Made by a program: the position numbers and the translations under genes. From an uncultured Bacteroidales bacterium (GTDB lineage Bacteria; Bacteroidota; Bacteroidia; Bacteroidales; F082), in contig CAJOCJ010000015.1 in assembly GCA_905236635.1 (NCBI GenBank), positions 16,237 to 80,236 of the forward strand: DNA of 64,000 bases, written 5' to 3'. Shown here in pieces: positions 1-11,267 of this stretch. Below the pieces are notes generated by a model. It searched no databases and had not been told where the DNA came from. It saw only the letters and a list, made by a program, of their open reading frames with translations. Position 1 is the stretch's first letter; the number at the start of each line of letters is the position of its first letter.

Positions 1-852
1 CCATTTGCAGGTGCCGCCATCGGCGAGTACTTCCGTGACACGGGACGCGCGGCTCTCATCATCTACGACGACCTCTCGAAGCAGGCCGTGGCATACCGTG
101 AGGTGTCGCTGTTGCTCCGCCGCCCGCCTGGACGCGAGGCATACCCCGGCGATGTGTTCTACCTCCATTCACGACTCCTCGAGAGAGCAGCGAAGATCAT
201 CAACAACGACGAAATCGCAGCGAAGATGAACGACCTCCCTTCAAGCCTGAAAGGCAAGGTCAAGGGCGGCGGATCATTGACAGCCTTGCCGATCATCGAG
301 ACACAGGCAGGCGACGTGTCGGCATACATCCCGACCAACGTCATCTCTATCACCGACGGACAGATATTCCTTGAGACGAACCTCTTCAACGCAGGTATAC
401 GTCCCGCCATTAACGTGGGTATCTCGGTGTCGCGTGTCGGCGGCAAGGCGCAGATAAAATCCATGAAGAAAGTGGCAGGAACCTTGAAGCTCGACCAGGC
501 ACAGTTCCGCGAGCTGGAGGCGTTCTCGAAGTTCGGCTCCGACCTCGACGCCGCCACACAGGCAGTGCTCGACAAAGGACGGCGTAACGTGCAGATACTG
601 ATTCAGCCACAGTCGTCGCCGCTGAGAGTGGAAGAAGAAGTGGCCATCATATACTGCGGCGTGAACAACCTCTTGAGAAAGATTCAGCCAAACCAGGTGG
701 CTGAGTTCCAGAAACGTTTCCTGAACCTGCTCAACAGCACGCAGAAAGCGACGATGGAAGCCCTGCGAAGCGGCAACTACGGCGACGACGAACGGGCAGT
801 GTTGAACAAGGCAGCAGAAGAAGTAATCGCTGGAATGATTAAGAAAGACTGA
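1..852 (+). CDS. atpA: F0F1 ATP synthase subunit alpha, C-terminal part (5' truncated by window edge)
   Basis: Frame 1 open from base 1: [66 protein letters not shown]. Confidence 0.97.
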   Translation, partial: PFAGAAIGEYFRDTGRAALIIYDDLSKQAVAYREVSLLLRRPPGREAYPGDVFYLHSRLLERAAKIINNDEIAAKMNDLPSSLKGKVKGGGSLTALPIIETQAGDVSAYIPTNVISITDGQIFLETNLFNAGIRPAINVGISVSRVGGKAQIKSMKKVAGTLKLDQAQFRELEAFSKFGSDLDAATQAVLDKGRRNVQILIQPQSSPLRVEEEVAIIYCGVNNLLRKIQPNQVAEFQKRFLNLLNSTQKATMEALRSGNYGDDERAVLNKAAEEVIAGMIKKD

Positions 853-858
853 TAAATC

Positions 859-1755
859 ATGGCAAACCTCAAAGAAGTAAGGACACGGATCAACTCGGTA
901 AACTCGACGATGCAAATCACCTCGGCGATGAAGATGGTGTCGGCATCGAAGCTCCGTAAGTCGCAATCGACGATACTGGCGCTGCGTCCGTATGCGTCCA
1001 AGCTTCAAGAGATAATGCAACACCTCTCGACATCGCTCCAGACATCAGCAAACGGCGTCTATGCCAAGATTCACAAGGAGAATCCTGAAGACGAGAAGAT
1101 TCTTCTCATTCCAGTGGCATCCAACAAAGGCCTCTGTGGAGTGTTTAACGTCACTGTGCTGCGTGAGACGTTGCGAGTTCTTAACGAAGATTATAAAATC
1201 CAATACGAGAAAGGCAACGTCGACATCCTCTGCATCAGCAAGAAGATTGAGGAGACACTGCGATTCAGGAAATACCGCGTCGCGGGCAATGAGAACGAAT
1301 TGCTCGACAAGCTATCATACGAGAACACCATCGCTTTTGCCGAGAGGCTGATGAAAGACTTCGTCGATGAGAAATACGACCGTATAGTGTTCATTTACAA
1401 TCAGTTCAAGAACGCAGGAACCCAAATTTTGGTAAAAGAACAGTTTCTGCCTATCGTGAGCGAGAACAAGGTCGAAGAAGAGACAAATCCTGCCGAAGAG
1501 ACTGAATATATCTTCCAGCCTTCCAAGGATGAGATTCTTAACACGCTGACACCCAATACTTTAAAACTGCAGATTTACAAGATTTTGCTCGACAGCTTCA
1601 CTTCGGAACACGGCGCGAGGATGGTCTCGATGACCAAAGCCACCGACAATGCAGGCGAACTGCTGAAAGAGCTTAATCTGTCGTACAACAAAGCCCGCCA
1701 AGGAGCAATCACCAACGAAATCATCGAGATTGTCGGTGGCGCCAACGCATTATAA
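859..1755 (+). CDS. atpG: F0F1 ATP synthase subunit gamma
   Basis: MANLKEVRTRINSVNSTMQITSAMKMVSASKLRKSQ N-terminus and RQGAITNEIIEIVGGANAL C-terminus; directly after atpA. Confidence 0.97.
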   Translation: MANLKEVRTRINSVNSTMQITSAMKMVSASKLRKSQSTILALRPYASKLQEIMQHLSTSLQTSANGVYAKIHKENPEDEKILLIPVASNKGLCGVFNVTVLRETLRVLNEDYKIQYEKGNVDILCISKKIEETLRFRKYRVAGNENELLDKLSYENTIAFAERLMKDFVDEKYDRIVFIYNQFKNAGTQILVKEQFLPIVSENKVEEETNPAEETEYIFQPSKDEILNTLTPNTLKLQIYKILLDSFTSEHGARMVSMTKATDNAGELLKELNLSYNKARQGAITNEIIEIVGGANAL

Positions 1756-1772
1756 TTCAATAATCTACTATC

Positions 1773-2909
1773 ATGGAAAGCAAGATTTCGGTTTGCCATC
1801 TCACGCTGCTTCACAAGCTTGATGACGCACGTGTTTTTTACAAAGAATGCCGAAGTCTTGCAAGAAACGGTTTTGATGTCACCTTGGTCGGCTTCGAAGA
1901 TGCTGATTATGAAAGAGTTAAAGACGGCGTAAAGATCATCTCCATAAATATCCCGACAAAAAACCGCATCGAGGTAATCAGGAAAAGAGGCAAGGCGGCA
2001 TATCGCAAAGCGTTGGAAATCAACGCCGACATCTACCATATCCACGAGCCGGAGTTGCTTTCTGTGGCAAGGAAACTGAAACGTAAAGGCAAGAAGGTCA
2101 TCTTCGACAGCCACGAGTTTTACGGCTGGCAGCTCTATTATGGGGTACATAAACCCAAGATTATCAACGTGCCGCCAGCGATTATGCGGCTTTACGCAAG
2201 ATATTACATGCACCGCGAGGCGCGCATCTGCCGCAGACTCGACGCCTTCATCGCCGTTTGCACCTTCCGAGGCAAAGACTATTTTGAAGGGCGCGCCTCG
2301 CGGACGATCTACATCAGGAACACCCCTGTCATCAACAATGAAACAAGCCAGCAAGACACAACAAATTGCAACTCCATAGCTTATATCGGCGGATTGACTT
2401 ACGAGAGAGGCGTCACACATCTTATCAAAGCATGTCACAAAGCCAACATGAAGCTGATTTTGGCTGGCAATTTCATTAAAAAAGGCTATAAAGAAGAGCT
2501 TATGGCTATGCCTGAATGGGAATGCGTCGACTATCGCGGATTCCTCAACAGACAAGGTATGGACGAGGTGATGAGGCAGTCGTGCATAGGCATCTCCAAC
2601 ATCCTGAACCTAGGACAATACAACAGCATAGACACCTTCCCCACTAAGGTGCTCGATTATATGATGATGGGATTGCCTGTCATCATCTCCGACACCGATT
2701 TTCATAAGAAAATGAACGAGAGATACCATTTCGGTATCTGCGTCGACCCATCAGACGTTGACAAGATGGCGGAAGCTATACAATTTTTGCAGAAAAACCC
2801 TGAAAAAGCTAAGGAATTTGGTGAAAACGGACGTAAAATGATAGTGGAAGATTGGAATTGGGGCGTCGACGAGCAACGTCTTATTGAGTTATATCGTTCA
2901 ATAATCTGA
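1773..2909 (+). CDS. glycosyltransferase family 4-like protein
   Basis: Two-domain GT-B pattern: N-terminal IYHIHEPELL, C-terminal YIGGLTYERGVTHLIKA...FPTKVLDYMMMGLPVIIS. Confidence 0.8.
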   Translation: MESKISVCHLTLLHKLDDARVFYKECRSLARNGFDVTLVGFEDADYERVKDGVKIISINIPTKNRIEVIRKRGKAAYRKALEINADIYHIHEPELLSVARKLKRKGKKVIFDSHEFYGWQLYYGVHKPKIINVPPAIMRLYARYYMHREARICRRLDAFIAVCTFRGKDYFEGRASRTIYIRNTPVINNETSQQDTTNCNSIAYIGGLTYERGVTHLIKACHKANMKLILAGNFIKKGYKEELMAMPEWECVDYRGFLNRQGMDEVMRQSCIGISNILNLGQYNSIDTFPTKVLDYMMMGLPVIISDTDFHKKMNERYHFGICVDPSDVDKMAEAIQFLQKNPEKAKEFGENGRKMIVEDWNWGVDEQRLIELYRSII

Positions 2910-4185
2910 CATAATCCTTTGTCAGGTTCCTTCTGGAATATTTTGCAACTTCATCTCCGTCAATCATAATTGACTGATTATCATTGCGTTTGTTAAAATA
3001 CTCAAGTATTATCTCTTTCATCTTTGCCTTATCGTCGTAATCGGCGGTAGGTCCGCAATGGGTCTCAGAAAGGACCTTTGCCGCATCGCCATTGACCGGG
3101 CCTACTGAAAGAACCGGACGTCCTGAAACGATGTATTCGAACAACTTGCCAGTCAGGATACATTCAGCACCCTTGGCAAGAGGTATCAAAAGCAATAACA
3201 GATTGGATTTACGCTGATAGTCAAGTACTTGAGAATGTTGCATATATTCGACATTGTCCACTTTCTCGCCCAATCCTTTTTCATAAATATATTTTTTAAC
3301 TGAATTGTCTATATGACCTATCAGATTGATTTTCAATGATTTGTTAAAATCAGGATTCTCATCGCACAGCTCTTTGAAAGCATCCCAGATGACGAACGAC
3401 TCATTAGGAAGCAGCACACCCGTGTAAGAAACCGTAAATTTCTCATTATCAACGGTTTTAACCTCATTTTGAGTACATTCTTCGTCATAACCGTTGGTGA
3501 CAACCTCCACATTTTTAGCACCCAGGACTTCGAAATCTGCCGCTTCATGCCAGCTGACGGCGACCACCTTGTCGGCCTCCGTAATCACCTGGTTCTCAAG
3601 CTTTTTATGTTTTCTTATGCTGCGTTTTGTCAGTTTTAACGAGTCAAAATAGAACACCTCGGTCCAAGGGTCACGGAAATCGGCAATCCACGGGATGTTG
3701 AGCTTTTTATGTAACCTCCTGGCTATCAGATGCATGGAATGTGGCGGACCTGTCGAGATGATTGCATCGACAGGATGTTCCTTGAGATATTTTGCCAGGA
3801 ACCTTGCCGACGGCTTTATCCACCAGCGGCGTGCATCAGGGATGAAGAAGTTACCTCTTAGCCAGATGCTGAGGTTCTCTTTCCAGCTTGGCTTTTTCGC
3901 GCCCTCGTTGATAAATCCGGCTTTTACCTTGTCGCCCTTCTTAATCCCAAGAAACGTCTTATAAAAAGCGTACGGCTCCACAATAGGCCGTCTGATAACT
4001 TCCGTCTCGGGCGCTATATCCATCTCCAAAGAAACGTCTTCGACAGGATATTCAGCATCTTCCGCGGTGTATATCACGGGCTGCCAGCCGTTCTCAGGCA
4101 GATACTTCGACATCTTCAGCCAGCGCTGAACGCCCGAGCCTCCCGACGGCGGCCAATAATATGTTATTATCAGGACACGTTTCAT
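2881..4185 (-). CDS. glycosyltransferase family 4-like protein
   Basis: MKRVLIITYYWPPSGGSGVQRWLKMSKYLPENGWQPVIYT and GKLFEYIVSGRPVLSVGP. Confidence 0.8.
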   Translation of the reverse strand: MKRVLIITYYWPPSGGSGVQRWLKMSKYLPENGWQPVIYTAEDAEYPVEDVSLEMDIAPETEVIRRPIVEPYAFYKTFLGIKKGDKVKAGFINEGAKKPSWKENLSIWLRGNFFIPDARRWWIKPSARFLAKYLKEHPVDAIISTGPPHSMHLIARRLHKKLNIPWIADFRDPWTEVFYFDSLKLTKRSIRKHKKLENQVITEADKVVAVSWHEAADFEVLGAKNVEVVTNGYDEECTQNEVKTVDNEKFTVSYTGVLLPNESFVIWDAFKELCDENPDFNKSLKINLIGHIDNSVKKYIYEKGLGEKVDNVEYMQHSQVLDYQRKSNLLLLLIPLAKGAECILTGKLFEYIVSGRPVLSVGPVNGDAAKVLSETHCGPTADYDDKAKMKEIILEYFNKRNDNQSIMIDGDEVAKYSRRNLTKDYVRLLNDITQ

Positions 4186-6635
4186 CTGCTCTTCTTAACG
4201 GTGATAAAGATTACATACGCCAGACCCAACAAGATCAACAGCGACGTCACAAACTGTATGGTGTTTCCGATGCGCCAGATGCTTGGCTCGTAACGCATCA
4301 CTATCTCATGTTGGCCTCCCGGAACGATAGCAGCACGTAAGATGTAATCGGCACGCATCAAAGGACTCTGGCCGCCGTCGATCCACATCGTCCAACCCTT
4401 CTTGGTCCAGATCTCCGAGAAGACCACAAGCTCATCTTTCGATGAGTCGAACTGGTATCTCAACTCATTCGGCTTGTAATCGACAAGTTTCACAGTGCCT
4501 TCGGCCGGCGATGCCTTGAAGTCGCCAACAAGATCTCTAAATTCCTCATTGACGATAGCCACGTTTTTTACGTCGGTTGTAGCGATGGCATCAATCTCCT
4601 CATTCGGTGTCGCAACCCACTGGATTTCCGAGGTTATCCAGGCATTTCCGTAGGCATCAGGATTTACCTCAGCTACATTTTTGTTGTTTTTCGGATAGAT
4701 GACATACTTGGTGTTCAGCATGTCGAGCACCTTCCAATAGCTGGCATTCTGCCTGCTCAGATATTTGTCGATGATATCCTGATAACGACGTAGTTTCGCG
4801 CCATGATAACCGCCTATCGACTTATGGAAATACGAGGTGCTGGCGTCATTGAAGGTGTTGGTGGCAAGGTTAATCACCCGATAGTCGAGGTCTTTATCCT
4901 GAAGAATTTTCTTATCGACCTCGCTCATCACGAAAGGCTTGTCCGCCTTGCGTTTGTCGATGAAGTTATCGTTGTTCAGATAACGCTTGTCGATGACAAA
5001 CATGTCGATGGCAACGAGCACCGCCAAGCCCGCAAACATATAATTCGCTTTAAGTTTCCCTTTGATACTCAACAACATAAGTACCGCAGCAACCATGATA
5101 TAGCCAAAACTTCTTACTGCGTCTGCACGGAAAATGGCGACACGCGTCTGTATCAAAGCGTTGGTAAACCCTTGTTTGTCAAGACTATAGCCCGTCTGCT
5201 GCTGAACGCTGGCAACAAAATTCGCGATATTTCTCGAATCGCCTTCGCCAGTGAAGCTGAAGAACGTCTTCGGCATGGCATAAAACAACAGGCACACTCC
5301 TGCTGTCAACCCCAGTGATATCCAGAAATAACGCATGTTTTTCTTCAAGACATCGGGGTTCTTAAATATCTCCGCCAAGGCAAGCAGTGCAAGCAGGGGC
5401 ATACACACCTCCGCCATCACCAGCGTCATCGAGACGGAGCGGAACTTATTGTAACCCGGAATGTAATCGAGGAAGAAATCGGTGAACCCCATGAAGTTTT
5501 TACCCCAGCTGAGCAAGATGGAGAGCACTGTGGCTGCGAGAAGCACCCATTTGTATTTCCCTTTCACCACGAAAAGTCCCAAGACAAAGAGGAAACAGAC
5601 GATAGCGCCAACATATACCGGTCCGCTGGTGAACGGCTGGTCGCCCCAATAAGCGCCAGGATAATACGGCATAAGTTGTTTGTTGGTGCGGTCGAGGCCG
5701 TTGAGGGCGCTGCTGTTCTCAGGGATATAGCCTGAAGCACCGCCTTTCACGTTAGGTATCATAAGGCTCCAGGTCTCCCCTATGCCGTAGCTCCACTGCG
5801 TGACGTAGTCTCTGTCGAGACCTTTCGTCTGGTTGGCGACATTGGCTTTTAAGACAGGTTTGCCGCGAAGAGTCTCCTTGCCATATTCATAGTTGGCATA
5901 GAGCGTAGTAGTGCTCGTCAAAATAGCGATAATGGCGACGCCAAGGAGGATTCCGCTCGCTTTCAAGAAATGAACATATTTCTTCTCCCTTATCATCTCG
6001 ACGACTTCAGCGATGACGATGCACACCACTATGAGCAGCAGATAATATGTTATCTGAAGGTGTCCGGCGCGTATCTCGAGTGCAAGAGAAATGGCTGTCA
6101 GCACCGCACCCCAGAGGTATTTGCCCTTGTAAGTCAACAAGATACCTGCGATGACGGGAGCCATATATGCCATTGCCATAGCCTTCGAGTTATGTCCGGC
6201 GCCTATCACGATATAGAGATATGAGGTGAAACCATACGCCAACGCCCCGATGAAGCTTATCCACACGGAGCAGTCAAGCACCAGAAGCAGGATGAAAAAG
6301 CCCAGCATGCTGATAAACACCGCGCCTATAGGATGTGGGAAACCCACCGACAGACCTTTGTGGATGTACGATATGAGGTTACTGTTCTGCGACACACTGA
6401 TGTTCCATGCCGGCATCCCGCCAAACATCGAGTTTGTCCAAAGACTCTGTTCACCCGTAGCTTCTTTGAAATCGGTGATTTCCTTCGACATGCCGCGATA
6501 CATCTCTATATCCTGCTGCTTCAGGCGTTTCCCCTGCATTATAGGGGAGAAATACACCAGAGTTATCAGCGCAAAGGCGACGATGCAAAGTATTATACCA
6601 AGTGTCTTTTTATTTTTTTCCAAAAATGAATTCAT
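4182..6635 (-). CDS. large multi-pass membrane protein, YfhO-like
   Basis: 817 aa with about a dozen hydrophobic segments and a C-terminal soluble part (FSEIWTKKGWTMWIDGGQSPLMRADYILRAAIVPGGQHEIVMRYEP). Confidence 0.7.
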   Translation of the reverse strand: MNSFLEKNKKTLGIILCIVAFALITLVYFSPIMQGKRLKQQDIEMYRGMSKEITDFKEATGEQSLWTNSMFGGMPAWNISVSQNSNLISYIHKGLSVGFPHPIGAVFISMLGFFILLLVLDCSVWISFIGALAYGFTSYLYIVIGAGHNSKAMAMAYMAPVIAGILLTYKGKYLWGAVLTAISLALEIRAGHLQITYYLLLIVVCIVIAEVVEMIREKKYVHFLKASGILLGVAIIAILTSTTTLYANYEYGKETLRGKPVLKANVANQTKGLDRDYVTQWSYGIGETWSLMIPNVKGGASGYIPENSSALNGLDRTNKQLMPYYPGAYWGDQPFTSGPVYVGAIVCFLFVLGLFVVKGKYKWVLLAATVLSILLSWGKNFMGFTDFFLDYIPGYNKFRSVSMTLVMAEVCMPLLALLALAEIFKNPDVLKKNMRYFWISLGLTAGVCLLFYAMPKTFFSFTGEGDSRNIANFVASVQQQTGYSLDKQGFTNALIQTRVAIFRADAVRSFGYIMVAAVLMLLSIKGKLKANYMFAGLAVLVAIDMFVIDKRYLNNDNFIDKRKADKPFVMSEVDKKILQDKDLDYRVINLATNTFNDASTSYFHKSIGGYHGAKLRRYQDIIDKYLSRQNASYWKVLDMLNTKYVIYPKNNKNVAEVNPDAYGNAWITSEIQWVATPNEEIDAIATTDVKNVAIVNEEFRDLVGDFKASPAEGTVKLVDYKPNELRYQFDSSKDELVVFSEIWTKKGWTMWIDGGQSPLMRADYILRAAIVPGGQHEIVMRYEPSIWRIGNTIQFVTSLLILLGLAYVIFITVKKSR

Positions 6636-8218
6636 ATTAATATCTTAATATACTGATTATCAATGATTAACAAATAGACTTTATTTCCTTTTTCTATATT
6701 TTTCATAATTCCGTCAAGAGGGATATGGTGCTCACCAGCATCGAAAACTCCACATTTTTCACGATACACTTCCTTCCCGTCAAGGGATATAAGGCGAATG
6801 ACGACATCGCTTTTTTTATCTAAATTAATAACGCAGAAAGCATTGTCGTTCAATGGATTAGGATAAACAGCAATAGTGTTTTCACAAGTCACGACCTCAT
6901 TTACAACAAGATTATTCCACTCGTAACATCCCATATCGATTCGTCCGTTGAATACGCGCGGACCGCCTGCCAGATCTGTCTCGGGGATAAACAAACCCGA
7001 GATATCGGCAACACCCGTATTGATGCATGGACTATTCGCAAGTAAATGATAATCATGGCTTTGCATATCCACAAATAGAGGATTAACATCCAGCATATCG
7101 TTATAATTCTCATCGCTTAAATGCTCATAACCATTTATCGAATCCAAACCATATTGAACCACTCCGTTATTGAAAACAGGATAGCAGTCGGATCCCCAAA
7201 GCCAGACTTGCGAACCGATATAGTATTCTGTGGTATCCTTTAATGTTCCATAAACAGCATGATTTCCCCATATTATGCAGTTATTCAGTGTAGGAGAGGC
7301 ATTGAAAGCAGTCTGTAAGCCTGCTCCACCTCCGCCTCCGCAATAATTATCCACCAATGTGAGGTTGTTCAACTCGGGGTCAGACGTCGCCATCGCCATT
7401 CCGCCGCCATAATGCCTCACCTCATTGTTATACGCCAACATATTCGACACTTTCACCGTATATTCCTTGCAACGCTGAATGCCCAGGCCGCCTGCGTCAA
7501 CGGCATAGTTATTGTAAAACACCGCGTTATTCATCTCCATGTTACAGCTGTCGACATTCATTCCGCCGCCATAGCCCACATCGCTGCCGTTGTCGTGAAA
7601 AACCATATCATGAATGGTGATATCACTCTTAAGAAACTGGAAGCCGGCGCCCCAGAAATAAGAACCCATATAACCGGTTCCGAAATTATCATAAACCTCG
7701 CTATCGTGTATGTTCAATATTGAATTTTGTGCAAAAAGCGCACCACCTCTCTTGCGAGCCGTGTTATGATGGAAAGTGCAGTTGTCGATCTCAAAGTCAC
7801 GGCCATGAAAGATACGCATCGCACCGCCGTCACCGTCCAACTCCGTCTTTCCATAAGAAAAATCGCAATAACTAAGCCTAACGACGCCTGGTTTTGAGAA
7901 GAAGATGCCACGCCAGGCACCAGCCTCGGGATTCTCATAATTGGAATAGCCTGTGGTGTCAGCTACAGTAAACGAAATCCTTGCATTTTCCTCGCCTAAA
8001 GCATAGAAATCACCCTCCACCCTGATTCCAAAATAACCGTCAGCGATGACCGAAGTACCCGCCTCGATATTCAATGTTTCGTCTTTCGGCACGAGGACAT
8101 CGTCGATAATATGAATTTCTCCGCTCCATGTACCCGACTGATTACCAGACACTTGCGTCACCTGGGCATTAGTCACATAAGCAGAAAATACCAATAACCA
8201 CAATAAGATTTTTTTCAT
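6632..8218 (-). CDS. exported right-handed parallel beta-helix protein with T9SS-type C-terminal region
   Basis: Signal peptide MKKILLWLLVFSAYVTNAQ; repeated NCTFHHNTA/NNAVFYNNYA/NNCIIWGNHA rungs; C-terminal IAVYPNPLNDNAF. Confidence 0.75.
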   Translation of the reverse strand: MKKILLWLLVFSAYVTNAQVTQVSGNQSGTWSGEIHIIDDVLVPKDETLNIEAGTSVIADGYFGIRVEGDFYALGEENARISFTVADTTGYSNYENPEAGAWRGIFFSKPGVVRLSYCDFSYGKTELDGDGGAMRIFHGRDFEIDNCTFHHNTARKRGGALFAQNSILNIHDSEVYDNFGTGYMGSYFWGAGFQFLKSDITIHDMVFHDNGSDVGYGGGMNVDSCNMEMNNAVFYNNYAVDAGGLGIQRCKEYTVKVSNMLAYNNEVRHYGGGMAMATSDPELNNLTLVDNYCGGGGGAGLQTAFNASPTLNNCIIWGNHAVYGTLKDTTEYYIGSQVWLWGSDCYPVFNNGVVQYGLDSINGYEHLSDENYNDMLDVNPLFVDMQSHDYHLLANSPCINTGVADISGLFIPETDLAGGPRVFNGRIDMGCYEWNNLVVNEVVTCENTIAVYPNPLNDNAFCVINLDKKSDVVIRLISLDGKEVYREKCGVFDAGEHHIPLDGIMKNIEKGNKVYLLIIDNQYIKILI

Positions 8219-8300
8219 GTTTTTTATTTCAAATAATAATGTGTCAAAGATACTAATTTTTCAAATAGGTATAATTATGAATTTTTATTATTTTTGCATC

Positions 8301-10067
8301 ATGAAAAAATGTGTACGACATATCATTGTTTTCGTCATGGCAATGCTGCTGGTCGGCTGTGCCAATGTGGTGAGTCCCAGCGGCGGGCCTAAGGACACCA
8401 AACAGCCCGTGGTACTTGAGGCGACGCCCGAAAACAGCTCCACCAACTTCACAGGGAAGACGATACACCTCACTTTCGACGAGTTTATCGTGCTCAACAA
8501 CCCGTCGAACAACGTGCTCATCTCGCCTCCGATGAACAAAAAACCGACCTATCGCACAAGCGGCAAGACGTTGATTATCAAATTTGAAGAGCCACTTAGG
8601 CCTAACACTACATATTCTATCAACTTCGGCGACGCCATCAAAGACCTGCACGAAGGCAACATCTTCAAAGGCTACGTCTTCAATTTCTCGACAGGCGAAG
8701 ACATCGACTCCTTATCGCTGCAGGGCAAAGTGACATCAGCAGCCGACCTGAAACCGCAAGAAGGTTTCATTGTGGGATTGTATTCCAATGATAATGATAC
8801 ACTTACGCTCGACTCGCTACCTTATCGTGTCAAACCTTTCTACATCACGACAACGAATAAAAAAGGTGAGTTTGAGTTCTCAGGACTCGCCGATAAGGAA
8901 TACCTTATCTTTGCCTTAAACGACAACAACTCCAATATGATTTACGACCTTCCGAATGAGGAGATAGCTTTTTATTCGGACATGGTAAGGCCGTATTATA
9001 TTGATAAACAAATAGTTAAAGAAGCTTTAAAAACCGATTCGATTGCGACAGATTCTTTGTCAGCCGTTGACTCAATTCTTGAGATAAAAAAACCAGAATA
9101 TCCGAGTTACGAGTTGTTTTCGTTCATCCAGGACGACTCGGTTCAGAAACTTTTCAAAAAAGAGCTGGTTGAAGAAGGAATCTTACGTTTTGTTTTCCGT
9201 TATCCTGCTGATAATGTCAGCATTACGGCCGCCGAGCCTCTACCTGACACATTTGACATCATGCCTGTGTATTCCATCAAAAGAGACACCATTTTATGGT
9301 ATTACACGCCTTGTAAGGACAGCCTCTGGATCAGCATCAACGACGGCGTAAATATCAGTGATTCAATACATTACAGCCTTAAACCACGTGAGACCAGTTC
9401 GAGGAGAAGACGTATGCAGCAGGAAGAGACCCCGAAGATAAAACGTCTCTCAGTGAAAAACAACACCAAGGGCAGCAAACTAAAACCCGATCAGCCGCTC
9501 ATCCTCACGTTCAACGACCCTATCGTCAGACTCAACCTTCCCGACTCTATGCTATGGGTAGAAAACAAAGACACAATCTACCAAAACATACAGTTTGACA
9601 AAGTCGATGAATATGGATTTAAGTATAAGATTGTCAAAAACTTAAAACCAGAAGACAGTTATAAACTTGTCATCCCCGACTCAGTGTTTTACAGCTTCCG
9701 CGGATATACTAACGACACAGTGCGACTCGCCTTCAGCGTGCAGGAAGAGTCGGCATTCGGCAATATCTACCTCACTGTCGAGATACCGCAGGACGTGCCG
9801 CAAGTCATCGTCGAACTTCAGACCGAACAGGGTAAAACAATTAACAAACAGATAGTTACCAAGACAGAAGAACTGGCGTTTGAATATCTCGACCCTGGGA
9901 AATACAAGCTCAAAGCCACCATCGACCTCGACGCCAACGGCGAATGGAGCCCTGGTAACTTCAGCAAACGATTGCAGCCCGAGAAAATCCTGTTCTACAA
10001 AGGGACGCTCGAGGTGCGTGCCAACTGGGACATCGACCTCGATGAGCCTTGGAAAATTGAAAAATAA
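8301..10067 (+). CDS. lipoprotein with N-terminal SbsA-type Ig-like domain
   Basis: Start at 8301 gives lipobox MLLVGC; SPSGGPKDTKQPVV...LTFDEFIVLNN...LRPNTTYSINFGDAIKDLHEGN. Confidence 0.75.
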   Translation: MKKCVRHIIVFVMAMLLVGCANVVSPSGGPKDTKQPVVLEATPENSSTNFTGKTIHLTFDEFIVLNNPSNNVLISPPMNKKPTYRTSGKTLIIKFEEPLRPNTTYSINFGDAIKDLHEGNIFKGYVFNFSTGEDIDSLSLQGKVTSAADLKPQEGFIVGLYSNDNDTLTLDSLPYRVKPFYITTTNKKGEFEFSGLADKEYLIFALNDNNSNMIYDLPNEEIAFYSDMVRPYYIDKQIVKEALKTDSIATDSLSAVDSILEIKKPEYPSYELFSFIQDDSVQKLFKKELVEEGILRFVFRYPADNVSITAAEPLPDTFDIMPVYSIKRDTILWYYTPCKDSLWISINDGVNISDSIHYSLKPRETSSRRRRMQQEETPKIKRLSVKNNTKGSKLKPDQPLILTFNDPIVRLNLPDSMLWVENKDTIYQNIQFDKVDEYGFKYKIVKNLKPEDSYKLVIPDSVFYSFRGYTNDTVRLAFSVQEESAFGNIYLTVEIPQDVPQVIVELQTEQGKTINKQIVTKTEELAFEYLDPGKYKLKATIDLDANGEWSPGNFSKRLQPEKILFYKGTLEVRANWDIDLDEPWKIEK

Positions 10068-10073
10068 TTGAAA

Positions 10074-11267
10074 ATGAATCCGTTATATCCTGTTATCAAG
10101 CTTCGTGAAGGCAAAGACGACGCCGTGAAGCGTTTTCATCCGTGGATTTTCTCGGGCGCCATAGCAAAGGCAGCTCCCGGACTGCAAGCTGGTGATATTG
10201 TGACAGTTACAAACTCCAAAGACGAGATCCTCGGAACCGGTTTCTGCGAGGCAGGTAACATTGCGGTGAAGCTGCTCTCGTTCGGAAACACCAAGATAGG
10301 TGCGATGTTCTGGCAGGAACGCCTCAACGCGGCCTTCGCAACACGCAAAGCCCTCGGATTCATCGACAACCCGCATACCAACTGCTTCCGCCTCGTCCAT
10401 TCCGAAGGTGACAACCTCCCCGGACTGATTGTCGACATCTACGGGAAGACCGCCGTCATACAGGCCCAGACCGAAGGCATGGCATTGAATGTCAATGCAA
10501 TAGCAAAGGCATTGGAGGCAATACCAGATCTAAAGATTGAGGCAATCTACAACAAGAGTTCCGAGGCTATGCAGCGCATGGGCAAAGACGCCGTCGACGA
10601 TGGTTATCTCCTCGGCGGAAAGTGCGAGGACTTCGTGCTCGAAAACGACTCCAAGTTCCTGATTGACTGGGAGGCTGGACAAAAAACAGGATTCTTCCTC
10701 GACCAGCGTTTCAACCGCGACTTGGTGAAGCAATTAGCCAAAGACCGCACTGTTTTGAACACCTTCTGCTATACCGGAGGCTTCTCCGTAACAGCTTTGC
10801 ACGGTGGCGCAAAACAAGTGGTCTCCGTCGATTGCTCAAAGAAAGCCATCGACATATGTGAGAAAAACATCGCGTTGAACGGTTTTTCAAAAGCCGACAA
10901 CCCGAGCCTCGTTGAAGACGCCAAGCTTTACCTGCAAAACATGCCTGAAAACAAATACGATTTGATAATCCTCGACCCGCCGGCGTTCGCCAAGAATCAT
11001 AAGTCGCTGCACCGCGGACTGCAGGGTTACAAGTTCATCAATAAGGAAGCTATCCGAAAAATTGACGCCGGCGGGTTGCTGTTCACTTTCAGCTGTTCAC
11101 AGGCCGTCGACAAGGCGCAGTTCCAAAGCATCGTGATGGCTGCCGCCATCGAAACGGGAAGAAAAGCGAAGATTCTGTATCAGCTATCGCAGCCCGAGGA
11201 CCATCCAATCAACATCTATCATCCGGAGGGAGCGTATTTGAAGGGACTGGTGCTACAAATAGACTAA
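10074..11267 (+). CDS. rlmI: class I SAM-dependent rRNA methyltransferase with PUA domain (RlmI/RlmK-like)
   Basis: LREGKDDAVKRFHPWIFSGAI (PUA), LNTFCYTGGFSVTALHGGAKQVVSVDCSKKAI, LIILDPPAFAKN. Confidence 0.75.
   Translation: MNPLYPVIKLREGKDDAVKRFHPWIFSGAIAKAAPGLQAGDIVTVTNSKDEILGTGFCEAGNIAVKLLSFGNTKIGAMFWQERLNAAFATRKALGFIDNPHTNCFRLVHSEGDNLPGLIVDIYGKTAVIQAQTEGMALNVNAIAKALEAIPDLKIEAIYNKSSEAMQRMGKDAVDDGYLLGGKCEDFVLENDSKFLIDWEAGQKTGFFLDQRFNRDLVKQLAKDRTVLNTFCYTGGFSVTALHGGAKQVVSVDCSKKAIDICEKNIALNGFSKADNPSLVEDAKLYLQNMPENKYDLIILDPPAFAKNHKSLHRGLQGYKFINKEAIRKIDAGGLLFTFSCSQAVDKAQFQSIVMAAAIETGRKAKILYQLSQPEDHPINIYHPEGAYLKGLVLQID

Noticed and set aside
274-1023. 249-aa minus-strand ORF opposite atpA/atpG
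   Set aside because: Antisense shadow ORF; Cys/His/Arg-rich low-complexity translation.
1575-2555. 326-aa minus-strand ORF opposite atpG and the glycosyltransferase
   Set aside because: Antisense to two well-supported genes; translation has no recognisable motif and spans their junction.
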